Positions 15,283-22,470 of a stretch of 31,852 bases of DNA are shown here, piece by piece. The translations under genes were made by a program, and so were the position numbers. The stretch's first letter is position 1; each line of letters starts with the position of its first letter. The stretch covers positions 1-31,852 of IMG/VR virus record IMGVR_UViG_3300000216_000011; one strand, 5' to 3'. The notes below the pieces were generated by a model. It saw only the letters and a list, made by a program, of their open reading frames with translations, was not told where the DNA came from and searched no databases. This DNA is from a virus.

Positions 15283-16141
15283 TGCTTAACTCCTCCAATA
15301 AATGAGGATGTAGTTGGAACACCTCTGGTAAATCCTCTAAGGTTATCTCTTTTATACCTGCCCAATGCTTCTGGAAATGTGTTGCAGGATGAAAACCTCT
15401 TTCCCATTGTCCTTCTAAAGGTTCTGGAATTTTCTTCCACACATTCTCAGTCCAATCATCTAAGTCAACTATTTTGTTTCCTTCATAGCCATTTGAATTT
15501 CTTATCTTTTCTAATACAGTATTGAAATCTCTTCGCACATAAACAAAGTGATGAAACCACACAGGCTTTCTAGGAATAATGTCAGTTACCATTTTCTGCA
15601 TGAAATTCTCTTGACAACATCTATGATTCTTCCCTAAGTCTTTTCTACGAGCACTTACAAAGATTGTCGGAGCCATTACTTCTTCTGGTTCCACTCTGTA
15701 GAATGGACTCTTTATGTAAGTATAAAGTCTAGCTCTATAAACATAGTCATGATTCTCATTTCTCTTTAGGTACTGAATAGCCTGTGTTAGATTGTAATCA
15801 TCCCAAACTTCATCAGTGTCGATTAACATTACCCAATCAGCATTGAAGTTATCTTGTATGAATCTGTAACCTTCCATACACTGATGGAACTGATCTCCTG
15901 TATTGCAATCAATAGAATAAATCTTGTCATCAACATCTAACCATTTCAGAGAATTGATCACTGATTTACAAGTGTTACCATACTTATCTACATTTCCTCT
16001 TAGACCATGATCCCAAGCCTTCTCAGAGTTAACAAACACAATGTAATCAACATGATTATAGATACTCCTAACCATAGCTTCTATGAATTCATCTCCTCTG
16101 AATGTTTTGCAAAGGGCTGCTATTTTTGGTGTCTTACTGAT
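15269..16141 (-). CDS. Glycosyltransferase-like protein (GT-A, DxD), probable non-AUG start
   Basis: From the first ATG (16075) the protein is 268 aa and has a GT-A metal-binding motif WVMLIDTDEVW (Asp86, Asp88). YIVFVNSEKAW, typical of a GT-2-like N-terminal strand, lies close to that ATG. The frame upstream reads SKTPKIAALCKTFRGDEFIE, which looks like a real N-terminus missing from the ATG-initiated form. No ATG, GTG or TTG lies in that extension. An ATC at 16139-16141 sits 6 bases after AAGGA, so I place the start there, inside the preceding gene. The cassette context suggests it adds a sugar to a shared glycan. The enzyme class is inferred from the fold motif; the start is tentative. Confidence 0.7.
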   Translation of the reverse strand: MSKTPKIAALCKTFRGDEFIEAMVRSIYNHVDYIVFVNSEKAWDHGLRGNVDKYGNTCKSVINSLKWLDVDDKIYSIDCNTGDQFHQCMEGYRFIQDNFNADWVMLIDTDEVWDDYNLTQAIQYLKRNENHDYVYRARLYTYIKSPFYRVEPEEVMAPTIFVSARRKDLGKNHRCCQENFMQKMVTDIIPRKPVWFHHFVYVRRDFNTVLEKIRNSNGYEGNKIVDLDDWTENVWKKIPEPLEGQWERGFHPATHFQKHWAGIKEITLEDLPEVFQLHPHLLEELSNGTD

Positions 16142-18132
16142 GTGTTTTCCTTTCCTTCATGGAATCCACAACACTTAGGATTCGTACATGGATAATCTGT
16201 TATATCTCTATTCTCGATTCTCTTTATTAATTCTCTTCTCTTTTCACCGTTAAAGATATCTAATATGTGTTCATCCATTATGTTTCCACATGTCATCTCA
16301 TCTTGGTGATCAGCATAACAATTAGAACTCCAAACAGCTTTTCCATTTCTTCTTACCCATAAAGTATGATTTTTTTCTACTGTTATATCATAAACAAAAC
16401 CATCATAATGAACTTGTTTGATACCATTATCAATAAGAGAATTGATCTTTATACTGTTCCGTTCCTCTTTAAAGATAGTAACAATCCATTGAGGCAAGTT
16501 CATTTTAGTCTTATCAAAAGGATTTTGCCTTGGCTCCTGAAGAACTATATTCGCACCATAGCCACATTTATAAGCTATCTCTTGGACATCATCAGCCAAT
16601 TGTTTCGAAACTGTATAATAACGATGACCAGTTTTATAACTTGTACCATCCCCTTTAATCAATGTGCCTAACAAAGCTTCTAAATGTCGTTTTGGTAATT
16701 GTTTAATATCGTTAGGTATGAATTTATCAAAAGATTTACCAAATTGATCAACATAATCATAAAACTTTTTATCATTGAACTTCCATGAACTCCCATCTTT
16801 GATAGGATGGAAACCACATTTTTTTATGAGTACACCAATTTCTTCATAAAAAGCAGGTTTTTTTTCTGGTGATTGGCTAATCCCCACAGACCATCTATCA
16901 CGGACATTTCCATTAATAGAACCATCTTTTCTTACTCTTTTATCTACAGATTTGTTATTATAATGATACCCTTCTGATAGATACCAGCCTAAAAGTGCCA
17001 AGAAATCTATGCTGTATTTCTTTGTAAGTTCTTCATCACCATCCCAATCAAAGAATCTCGGTATAAAGTAGTTTCCTTTTTTGAAATTCTGTATCTCTTT
17101 CCATACATAACCATCTTTTAATTCTTTAGGTTTATTTGCAAAGTTACTCTCATATGAAGCCTTTGGCTCAAGAGGGAATTTATGTTCAGGAGTAACTTGC
17201 AGGTCAATATTTCTGTTTTTTATCTCATACAAATCTCCTTCAAATTCATATCTTTGTGTATCAGTTATTTTTGACCATTCAGTTTCTTTATTAGCTTTTC
17301 TAGTTAATATAGTCTCTTTCCCTGTTAAATCCTTAAAAAACTTCCAACCTTCATCGGTAAAAACTTCCGTATCTTCAACGTAACAACAAACCTGTACGTC
17401 ACCGTTAGGACATATCCAAGTAACAGTTTTTATTATATCTAGTTTAGGACAAGCTGTTTCTGTATCCTTTGGAGCTTTTAATCTTTCTCCCCATAGACAA
17501 TGACTGATACTTGTGATTGATAAAGGTGAACTATTGTCTTTCTGGAAATAGTTTATTATCTCACCTTCTTCACATTTCAGTTTGCTTAGTTCCTCATCTG
17601 TATAGATATCTCTAGCAGGTCTCATACCTAGAACCCTTTGACACTTTGCATAATATTTTCTTATATCATTATAAAGTATGACAACTGGTATCTTTTTATT
17701 TATAGATAAGAAGTATTTAAGGTTATCAAATACGTTATCCATATTAAGATTACTGTTCTTTTCAAAAACTGTCCTGTCAAGACTTTCTAGTCTTACATGA
17801 ATCCTATCGAACAAATCTTCTTCTACTATTCTATCTGCTTTTTCTTTATCTAACATAGAGAAGTTATTATAAGTCCACCTTACCTTATCTGGGAAAGTGT
17901 CCTTTAACTTCTTAATGTAGTCTAGGTAATTTGGATTTAAAAATGTCTCTCCATTACCACTTGTTTGTATCATTGTAAAATCTACATCTTTTAATTGTTC
18001 TAATAATGTATTGAATACATCCCACTTCATGAAGAAGCTGTTACCACATCCATGAGGTCTGGAACATATAATGCATTCTGCACCACATATATTCGACATA
18101 TTTATTTCTATTTCATAAATCGTTTTATTCAT
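16120..18132 (-). CDS. Radical SAM/SPASM protein interrupted by an intein
   Basis: The 670-aa precursor begins with the radical SAM motif CGAECIIC (Cys16, 20, 23). The host protein runs to Cys249, then a 355-aa intein (residues 250-604), then resumes at Cys605. Joined, the exteins give a 315-aa protein reading GDVQVC then CYADHQDEMTCGNI. This is the SPASM-type pattern in which two adjacent cysteines lead into GNI and a C-terminal helix. The end has further cysteines (PCTNPKCCGF) that could hold an auxiliary cluster. Without splicing, the cluster site would be broken. Its ATG overlaps the glycosyltransferase gene upstream by 4 bp (18129-18132). The substrate is unknown. Confidence 0.88.
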   Translation of the reverse strand: MNKTIYEIEINMSNICGAECIICSRPHGCGNSFFMKWDVFNTLLEQLKDVDFTMIQTSGNGETFLNPNYLDYIKKLKDTFPDKVRWTYNNFSMLDKEKADRIVEEDLFDRIHVRLESLDRTVFEKNSNLNMDNVFDNLKYFLSINKKIPVVILYNDIRKYYAKCQRVLGMRPARDIYTDEELSKLKCEEGEIINYFQKDNSSPLSITSISHCLWGERLKAPKDTETACPKLDIIKTVTWICPNGDVQVCCYVEDTEVFTDEGWKFFKDLTGKETILTRKANKETEWSKITDTQRYEFEGDLYEIKNRNIDLQVTPEHKFPLEPKASYESNFANKPKELKDGYVWKEIQNFKKGNYFIPRFFDWDGDEELTKKYSIDFLALLGWYLSEGYHYNNKSVDKRVRKDGSINGNVRDRWSVGISQSPEKKPAFYEEIGVLIKKCGFHPIKDGSSWKFNDKKFYDYVDQFGKSFDKFIPNDIKQLPKRHLEALLGTLIKGDGTSYKTGHRYYTVSKQLADDVQEIAYKCGYGANIVLQEPRQNPFDKTKMNLPQWIVTIFKEERNSIKINSLIDNGIKQVHYDGFVYDITVEKNHTLWVRRNGKAVWSSNCYADHQDEMTCGNIMDEHILDIFNGEKRRELIKRIENRDITDYPCTNPKCCGFHEGKENTSVRHQK
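16321..17385 (-). mobile_element. LAGLIDADG intein inside the radical SAM gene
   Basis: The 355-aa intein starts at Cys250 (CYVEDTEVFTDEGWKFFKDL, block A). It has block B LQVTPEHKFPL (His317), two LAGLIDADG motifs (LALLGWYLSEG near 378-388; LEALLGTLIKGDG near 484-496), block F VYDITVEKNHTLWV and block G AVWSSN, ending at Asn604 before Cys605. Both endonuclease motifs keep the expected acidic residue (Glu, Asp), so homing activity looks intact. The residue before the terminal Asn is Ser rather than the usual His. The element sits between two adjacent cysteines of the host SPASM motif. Confidence 0.92.
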
Positions 18133-18767
18133 TTAGGCTGTGTCCAATCTCGCTGATTTGTCACTGTTGTATCGTCAGGGTATAAACTTAAGTATAATTT
18201 CTTATTGTGTTCAAAGTACTTACCACCTTGATTCTTTTGAATATTGTTATGAATCAACTCACAATCATTATTAATCATTATTCTTTTATTGTTAAAGTGA
18301 ATGTTAATTCTGTTCATGTAATCAGTATCTTCATAACCACTTCCTATAAAACCTTCATTGTATCTGAGACTGTTTCTTCTTACCGCCAAACATGCTGTCG
18401 GGATTCTGTAATGTCCTTTATAAGTGCTAGGCAGTACATCGTGTGTTCCTGAATGCTGTACTTTGTTGTCTCCCATCATGTGACCCCTAGTACCGTCTGG
18501 ATTCATTAACCTAGCAGACACAATAAGTATCATTTGGTTATGCATCATAGGTCTGATTAAATCCTCAACCCATCCCTCATAGAACCCTTCCATATCGTCA
18601 TCCATCATTATATAGATGTCAGACTTAACTTCATTCAATCCTTTATTCCTGTTAGCACTTGCAGAGTCATCAAGTCCTGTGAAAATTAAATTATGCTCTT
18701 TAGAAATATTTTCTTCTATCTCTGATGTGTCAAAATCTTTGTTGTTCGTTACTAATATTATATCCAT
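18129..18767 (-). CDS. Glycosyltransferase family 2-like protein
   Basis: The 212-aa protein has a GT-A fold signature: a short N-terminal strand (MDIILVTNN), the element ASANRNKGLNEVKSDIYIMM, and DDD (residues 56-58) as the metal/nucleotide-sugar motif. GFIGSGYEDTDYMNRI holds a likely catalytic Glu-Asp pair. It is short for the family and lacks a membrane segment. It is 4 bp overlapping with the radical SAM gene and directly adjoins the next glycosyltransferase gene. Donor and acceptor sugars cannot be read from the sequence. Confidence 0.8.
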   Translation of the reverse strand: MDIILVTNNKDFDTSEIEENISKEHNLIFTGLDDSASANRNKGLNEVKSDIYIMMDDDMEGFYEGWVEDLIRPMMHNQMILIVSARLMNPDGTRGHMMGDNKVQHSGTHDVLPSTYKGHYRIPTACLAVRRNSLRYNEGFIGSGYEDTDYMNRINIHFNNKRIMINNDCELIHNNIQKNQGGKYFEHNKKLYLSLYPDDTTVTNQRDWTQPK

Positions 18768-19475
18768 TTAATGCTGATATCCTTCTGATAATCCCTCACC
18801 TATGTGCTCAATATAAATTTTATCTACTGGATTAGCTCTTTTAAATCCTAATTCCAAATACCTTAAAGCATGTGCTCTATCCCACCTTCTAGATATGTTT
18901 GAGTGACCCTCATCTAATTCCCCAATTATTTCTAATGTTGGTATGTGATGGAGACCGGGATTCCAACTATATCCAAACCAATTAGTATCACAATCTAGTA
19001 TACATGGTGAACGATGTTTTACTAATGGAGGCTCCATTACAGGATCATACTTATGAAGGTTGTACATTAAATTTCCTTCTCTTCCATACAGGACATTTCC
19101 CCTTTTATTTCTCAGTATTACATTTTTAATCCTCCTATCATCATTGGCTATATCAAATAAATTACCTATGAAAAACGGCACTAAAAACATCCAATCATCT
19201 TCACAATGAAAAAACCATTCAGTCTCCACCATGTCTATGATCTTATTCAGACTTACAGGTTGCCCTCTGCGATCTGCAGTATTCTGCACAATCTCAAATA
19301 CTGGATAAAGTTCCTTGATTTCATCGAGTTCTTCTTGAGGACTTCCATCGTCTACAAGTATCCATCTAGTTATCAAATCTTTGTCCATGCACTTCTTCAT
19401 AAAACTTTTCATTGTTTTTTTAAACATTTCAAGTCTTTTATAAGTAGTTATAGTGAATGTAACTTCAGGATACAT
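18768..19475 (-). CDS. Glycosyltransferase family 2-like protein
   Basis: The 235-aa protein starts MYPEVTFTITTYKRLEMFKK, the standard opening strand of family 2 glycosyltransferases. It has WILVDDGSPQEEL (VDDGS at 41-45) and the metal site FFHCEDDWMFL (Glu92, Asp93, Asp94). These enzymes transfer a sugar from a nucleotide donor with inversion. It overlaps the next gene upstream by 11 bp and ends just before the next start, so translation is coupled. The substrate is unknown. Confidence 0.88.
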   Translation of the reverse strand: MYPEVTFTITTYKRLEMFKKTMKSFMKKCMDKDLITRWILVDDGSPQEELDEIKELYPVFEIVQNTADRRGQPVSLNKIIDMVETEWFFHCEDDWMFLVPFFIGNLFDIANDDRRIKNVILRNKRGNVLYGREGNLMYNLHKYDPVMEPPLVKHRSPCILDCDTNWFGYSWNPGLHHIPTLEIIGELDEGHSNISRRWDRAHALRYLELGFKRANPVDKIYIEHIGEGLSEGYQH

Positions 19476-20145
19476 ATTTTTGAACTTTCTCCTCTAATAC
19501 TTTTTTACTGTTCTGGAATCTAATTGAATTCTCATCCTTATCTTTGTAGTTCTCTGGTTTCCTAGATTCATGCCACAGGTGAAACCACATATCATATAAT
19601 TCTTTTCTCTTTATTAAAATTTCTTTTTCTAACAGTTTGCTCTTGAATGAAATATCTGAATCCTCTCCACCCCATCCAGTGTACGACTCATCATAAAACT
19701 TCTCACCAAAACAATCTTTGAATATTTCTAATGTTTGCTTGGTAATAGTTATTTGTGAACAACCTTTGAAACTTGCTCCTTCTCCCCTGAAACACTTCTG
19801 CATATTCTCAACTATATACTCGGACTGTTCTTTAGGTAGTTTCTGCCCATAAGAAACAATGTAATCGTATCCTGCATGAAAAGCTATTTCTATTGTGCTG
19901 AAAAATTGATAACTGTAAATCATATCGATATCAAATACACAGAGCACATCAAAATCTTGCCTCATATCAGCTATTGCTATATTTAATAATTTAGCTTTAT
20001 TAAATTCCTCATCTGTACCTCCTACTAAGAGATACTTAATGTCATGATCTTCTTTATAATGCTCTATCAGTATTTCTATATAACGTATAAAAGTTTTCTC
20101 ATGATCATCTCTATTCTGATTAACTGCAATAACATTTATTTTAAT
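19465..20145 (-). CDS. GT-A glycosyltransferase-like protein, probable AUU start
   Basis: The protein has FDVLCVFDIDMIYSYQFF with an Asp-x-Asp metal motif and TGWGGEDSDISFKSK, resembling the galactosyltransferase C-terminal type (catalytic Trp-Gly-Gly-Glu-Asp). No ATG precedes the conserved start. A TTG at 20166 has a weak ribosome binding site, whereas an ATT at 20143-20145 lies 7 bases after AGGAG and gives MKINVIAVNQNRDDHEKTF, a natural-looking N-terminus. I give the ATT start. It overlaps the stop region of the upstream gene, so coupled translation is likely. The start is tentative; the class is firmer. Confidence 0.75.
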   Translation of the reverse strand: MKINVIAVNQNRDDHEKTFIRYIEILIEHYKEDHDIKYLLVGGTDEEFNKAKLLNIAIADMRQDFDVLCVFDIDMIYSYQFFSTIEIAFHAGYDYIVSYGQKLPKEQSEYIVENMQKCFRGEGASFKGCSQITITKQTLEIFKDCFGEKFYDESYTGWGGEDSDISFKSKLLEKEILIKRKELYDMWFHLWHESRKPENYKDKDENSIRFQNSKKVLEEKVQKYVS

Positions 20146-20780
20146 GCGTACTCTCCTTGTAGCCAATTAACATCTCTAGGTCTAGGGTGTCCGTGAAAAA
20201 CAACTGCATCAATTAACGGATGCACACCATCTTGGCAATTATGTTTGTATGAAGCCACATTTACATAATCATTTACAGATAATATTTCATTTGTCTTTAA
20301 GACTGTATCTGTAATGTACTCCTGATCCCATTTATCATATTTTTCAATTGTTTCTTTATTAATACCAGTTAACAGATGGCTAAAGTCTCCATTCCATCCC
20401 ATTATAGAAGAATTGAATCTACGATCTTTATGGAATCCTTCCATCATATAAAAATGAGATTTCCCATTAGACCTAAAAGGTGAAAAGGTTACAGCTTTGA
20501 AAAAATCTGTTAATTCATATTTAAGTATTATATCTAAATCAAAATATATTACTTGTCCCTTCATTTTGAATACTTCTAATTTCGACCAGTAAGATTCTAG
20601 ATCAGTTGTTAACGATTGTATATTGATTCCATACAAAGAAAATCTATCTATCTTGTCAGTAAAAACTGTAAATTTAAAATCAAAATTTACTATCCTATCT
20701 TTCAGATTCTCATGGAGCTTATCAACGTAGTCCCAATCAAAATCTCCTCCTGATTTCAAGCAGCATACTATTTGCAGCAA
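20136..20780 (-). CDS. Glycosyltransferase-like protein (DxD)
   Basis: The 214-aa protein starts with TTG after a GGAGG-type site about 10 bases upstream. It opens with MLQIVCCLKSGGDF and has the metal site VIYFDLDIILKYEL (Asp81, Asp83), RRFNSSIMGWNGDF, and a C-terminal VVFHGHPRPRDVNW with a His that could bind metal. This is the general build of retaining GT-A (GT8-like) enzymes. It overlaps the DUF115-like gene by 13 bp. No donor or acceptor can be assigned. Confidence 0.78.
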   Translation of the reverse strand: MLQIVCCLKSGGDFDWDYVDKLHENLKDRIVNFDFKFTVFTDKIDRFSLYGINIQSLTTDLESYWSKLEVFKMKGQVIYFDLDIILKYELTDFFKAVTFSPFRSNGKSHFYMMEGFHKDRRFNSSIMGWNGDFSHLLTGINKETIEKYDKWDQEYITDTVLKTNEILSVNDYVNVASYKHNCQDGVHPLIDAVVFHGHPRPRDVNWLQGEYALK

Positions 20781-21445
20781 AGTTTTATAGCCTCCTCTAG
20801 TTCCATTTTTTCAAAACATTCTATCTTGCTCTCTAACGATGTGTTAATTATCCTGACTCTGAGTGAATCAGCATCTAATTTTATTTCTGCAAATGCTTGT
20901 AGCATTCGTTCATAAGGTGTGGTCGCTATCTGATTAGGTATCACATGTGCATTGTGCCAATTATCTGCACCATCTGCTTTTGCGAACATATCAAACCCAA
21001 TCAAGACTATGTTTTTAGCACCTAAGTGTACAGCTAAATTAATAGCTGCAGCACCAGATGATTTATTCCATTTAATGATCTTGGGGTCTTTGTGAATCCC
21101 AAAACCATTTTCTCTATCCACAGTCTTTATCCAAGCGATTTTATTTTGTGGGTGACAACAAACTACTAAACCTGCAAAGTGAACAATTTTATCTTCATTC
21201 CAATCTAACCATCTAGTATCACCGTAGAAACAGATGTCAACCCAATCTCCTAATTCGAAAGCGTTGTTGACACCTATAACACGTTGATTATGAATACAAG
21301 CTAGATCATCAGAAATAGATTTCTTGATAACATCTTTTGTATCTTCATTCCATTGCAAACCAGTTTTGTTGAGACTTTCACCACCACCTATGATAAACAC
21401 AGTAGAATTCGGCCACAACTTCTGAACAGTCCAACGATCAGCCAT
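20768..21445 (-). CDS. DUF115-like / motility accessory-type protein
   Basis: The protein has a Rossmann-like N-terminus STVFIIGGGESLNKTG, then VIGVNNAFELGDWVDICFYG, SGAAAINLAVHLGAKNIVLI and a final helix INTSLESKIECFEKMELEEA. This resembles DUF115/6-hydroxymethylpterin pyrophosphokinase-like and motility accessory factor proteins, which are linked to nonulosonic acid or glycan work. A longer frame starts at 21514. An ATG at 21445 with AGAGG five bases upstream gives MADRWTVQKLWPNSTVFII and overlaps the upstream stop by 8 bp, so I prefer it (225 aa). A glycan role follows from context; activity is not certain. Confidence 0.72.
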   Translation of the reverse strand: MADRWTVQKLWPNSTVFIIGGGESLNKTGLQWNEDTKDVIKKSISDDLACIHNQRVIGVNNAFELGDWVDICFYGDTRWLDWNEDKIVHFAGLVVCCHPQNKIAWIKTVDRENGFGIHKDPKIIKWNKSSGAAAINLAVHLGAKNIVLIGFDMFAKADGADNWHNAHVIPNQIATTPYERMLQAFAEIKLDADSLRVRIINTSLESKIECFEKMELEEAIKLCCK

Positions 21446-21770
21446 TAGCCCTCTGTGCTTTAATAAGCTTTTTGGCTTCTTCATGTGACAAGCATTCATC
21501 GTTGAGCTTATCACCTGTTTTTTCGCTGATCACATCGTACTGCTTATCCGCAACTTTCCTTATTACAAAACCATATACAGGTTCTTGTTTTACTTCTTGT
21601 TCTTGTATTAGAATAAACTTATCTCTAGCACTACCGAGTTCGCATTCTTCACATACAAGTAAATCACCACCTTTAAGTAATCTGTCATTAAGAACGGAGT
21701 CTTTCCCACCTCTCACAACAGCTTTCTTCCAGTAGTGTTTCTTTCCTTCTTTAACTTGAAACTTTGGCAT
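21438..21770 (-). CDS. Small hypothetical protein, head-module type
   Basis: The 110-aa protein is basic at the start (MPKFQVKEGKKHYWKKAVV), then LLKGGDLLVCEECELGSARD, DKFILIQEQEVKQEPVYGF and a Lys/Glu-rich helix. Small proteins with a similar start and a GD-containing turn often follow capsid genes and may be virion proteins. It has a clear AGGA before its ATG and lies at the border between capsid genes and the accessory block. I cannot assign a function. Confidence 0.5.
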   Translation of the reverse strand: MPKFQVKEGKKHYWKKAVVRGGKDSVLNDRLLKGGDLLVCEECELGSARDKFILIQEQEVKQEPVYGFVIRKVADKQYDVISEKTGDKLNDECLSHEEAKKLIKAQRANG

Positions 21771-21834
21771 TTTATTGTCCTTTTATTTATGGTTAAAATA
21801 AAGTATTAAAAAACAGATTGGTTACTGTGAGCAA

Positions 21835-22368
21835 CTATGTCTTGACACGTTTGTTACTGTTCTGTTCTTCCCATGTTGCCCACCTACAATTTTCAGGTTC
21901 ATAATTGCCATCATTATTTTCCCTGTCTAATGTTAATCCTTCCTTGTAGGTGGTTAATAAATCATCTTCAAAGGCTTGATAATCATTTTTCCATCTGCTG
22001 CAAACTTTGATACCTCTACCGCCATAGTTAGGATATGATCGGTGGTTTTTTCTGTAACACCTTTCCTTCATACCTCTCCAAGTACCGTAGAGTGGTCTTG
22101 TCTGGAGAAAAACATCTTTACTTGTCTTCTTTTTCTCAGGATTTCCAACATCCCATTTATTTTTCGTGTATGCTCTTGATAGTTTAGAGCATTCCTTAGA
22201 ACAAGTCTTATGGAAACTGTTTTTAGCCTCAAACTCTGTACCACATACTGAGCAATTTCTTATGCCCAAATGTAAACTGCCAGTACGGGTAAGTCTCTCA
22301 TAATGTTTTTGACACAATCCTTTAGCAAGGAATTTATTATCACAACCTTCTACTTTACAAACTTTCAT
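21835..22368 (-). CDS. Free-standing HNH endonuclease
   Basis: The 177-aa protein starts with a Cys/His-rich segment (MKVCKVEGCDNKFLAKGLC, then KHYERLTRTGSL) and a second zinc ribbon (CSVCGTEFEA ... CSKEC). The C-terminal half is a known phage type: YGTWRGMKERCYRKNHRSYP, NYGGRGIKVCSRW, then LTLDRENNDGNYEPENCRWA. Members are homing-type nucleases inserted between genes. It follows the major capsid gene, with a hairpin in the spacer and its own AGGAG. It borders the accessory block opposite the GIY-YIG gene. Confidence 0.88.
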   Translation of the reverse strand: MKVCKVEGCDNKFLAKGLCQKHYERLTRTGSLHLGIRNCSVCGTEFEAKNSFHKTCSKECSKLSRAYTKNKWDVGNPEKKKTSKDVFLQTRPLYGTWRGMKERCYRKNHRSYPNYGGRGIKVCSRWKNDYQAFEDDLLTTYKEGLTLDRENNDGNYEPENCRWATWEEQNSNKRVKT

Positions 22369-22392
22369 TCTTATCTCCTATAGATAATTCCT

Positions 22393-22459
22393 AAAGAAAA
22401 TATTTAAGAGCAATCAGTTAGGATACTGACTTTCAGAGATATCATCCTAGCTCTTAAAT
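22393..22459 (-). terminator. Possible terminator/attenuator hairpin after the major capsid gene
   Basis: On the minus strand, ATTTAAGAGC (22450-22459) pairs with GCTCTTAAAT (22402-22411). Inside it, TAGGAT (22444-22449) pairs with ATCCTA (22419-22424). A T-rich stretch TATTTTCTTT follows, as at an intrinsic terminator. A competing small stem TCAGT/ACTGA with loop ATCCTA exists in the same region (22414-22429). The stem is long but AT-rich and its inner part is interrupted, so terminator strength is uncertain. Confidence 0.45.
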
Positions 22460-22470
22460 TTTACTCAGTC

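Noticed and set aside
21771-21834. tRNA or small RNA in the spacer before the 110-aa gene
   Set aside because: Only 64 bases without a cloverleaf or strong hairpin; it appears to hold just the leader with AGGA.
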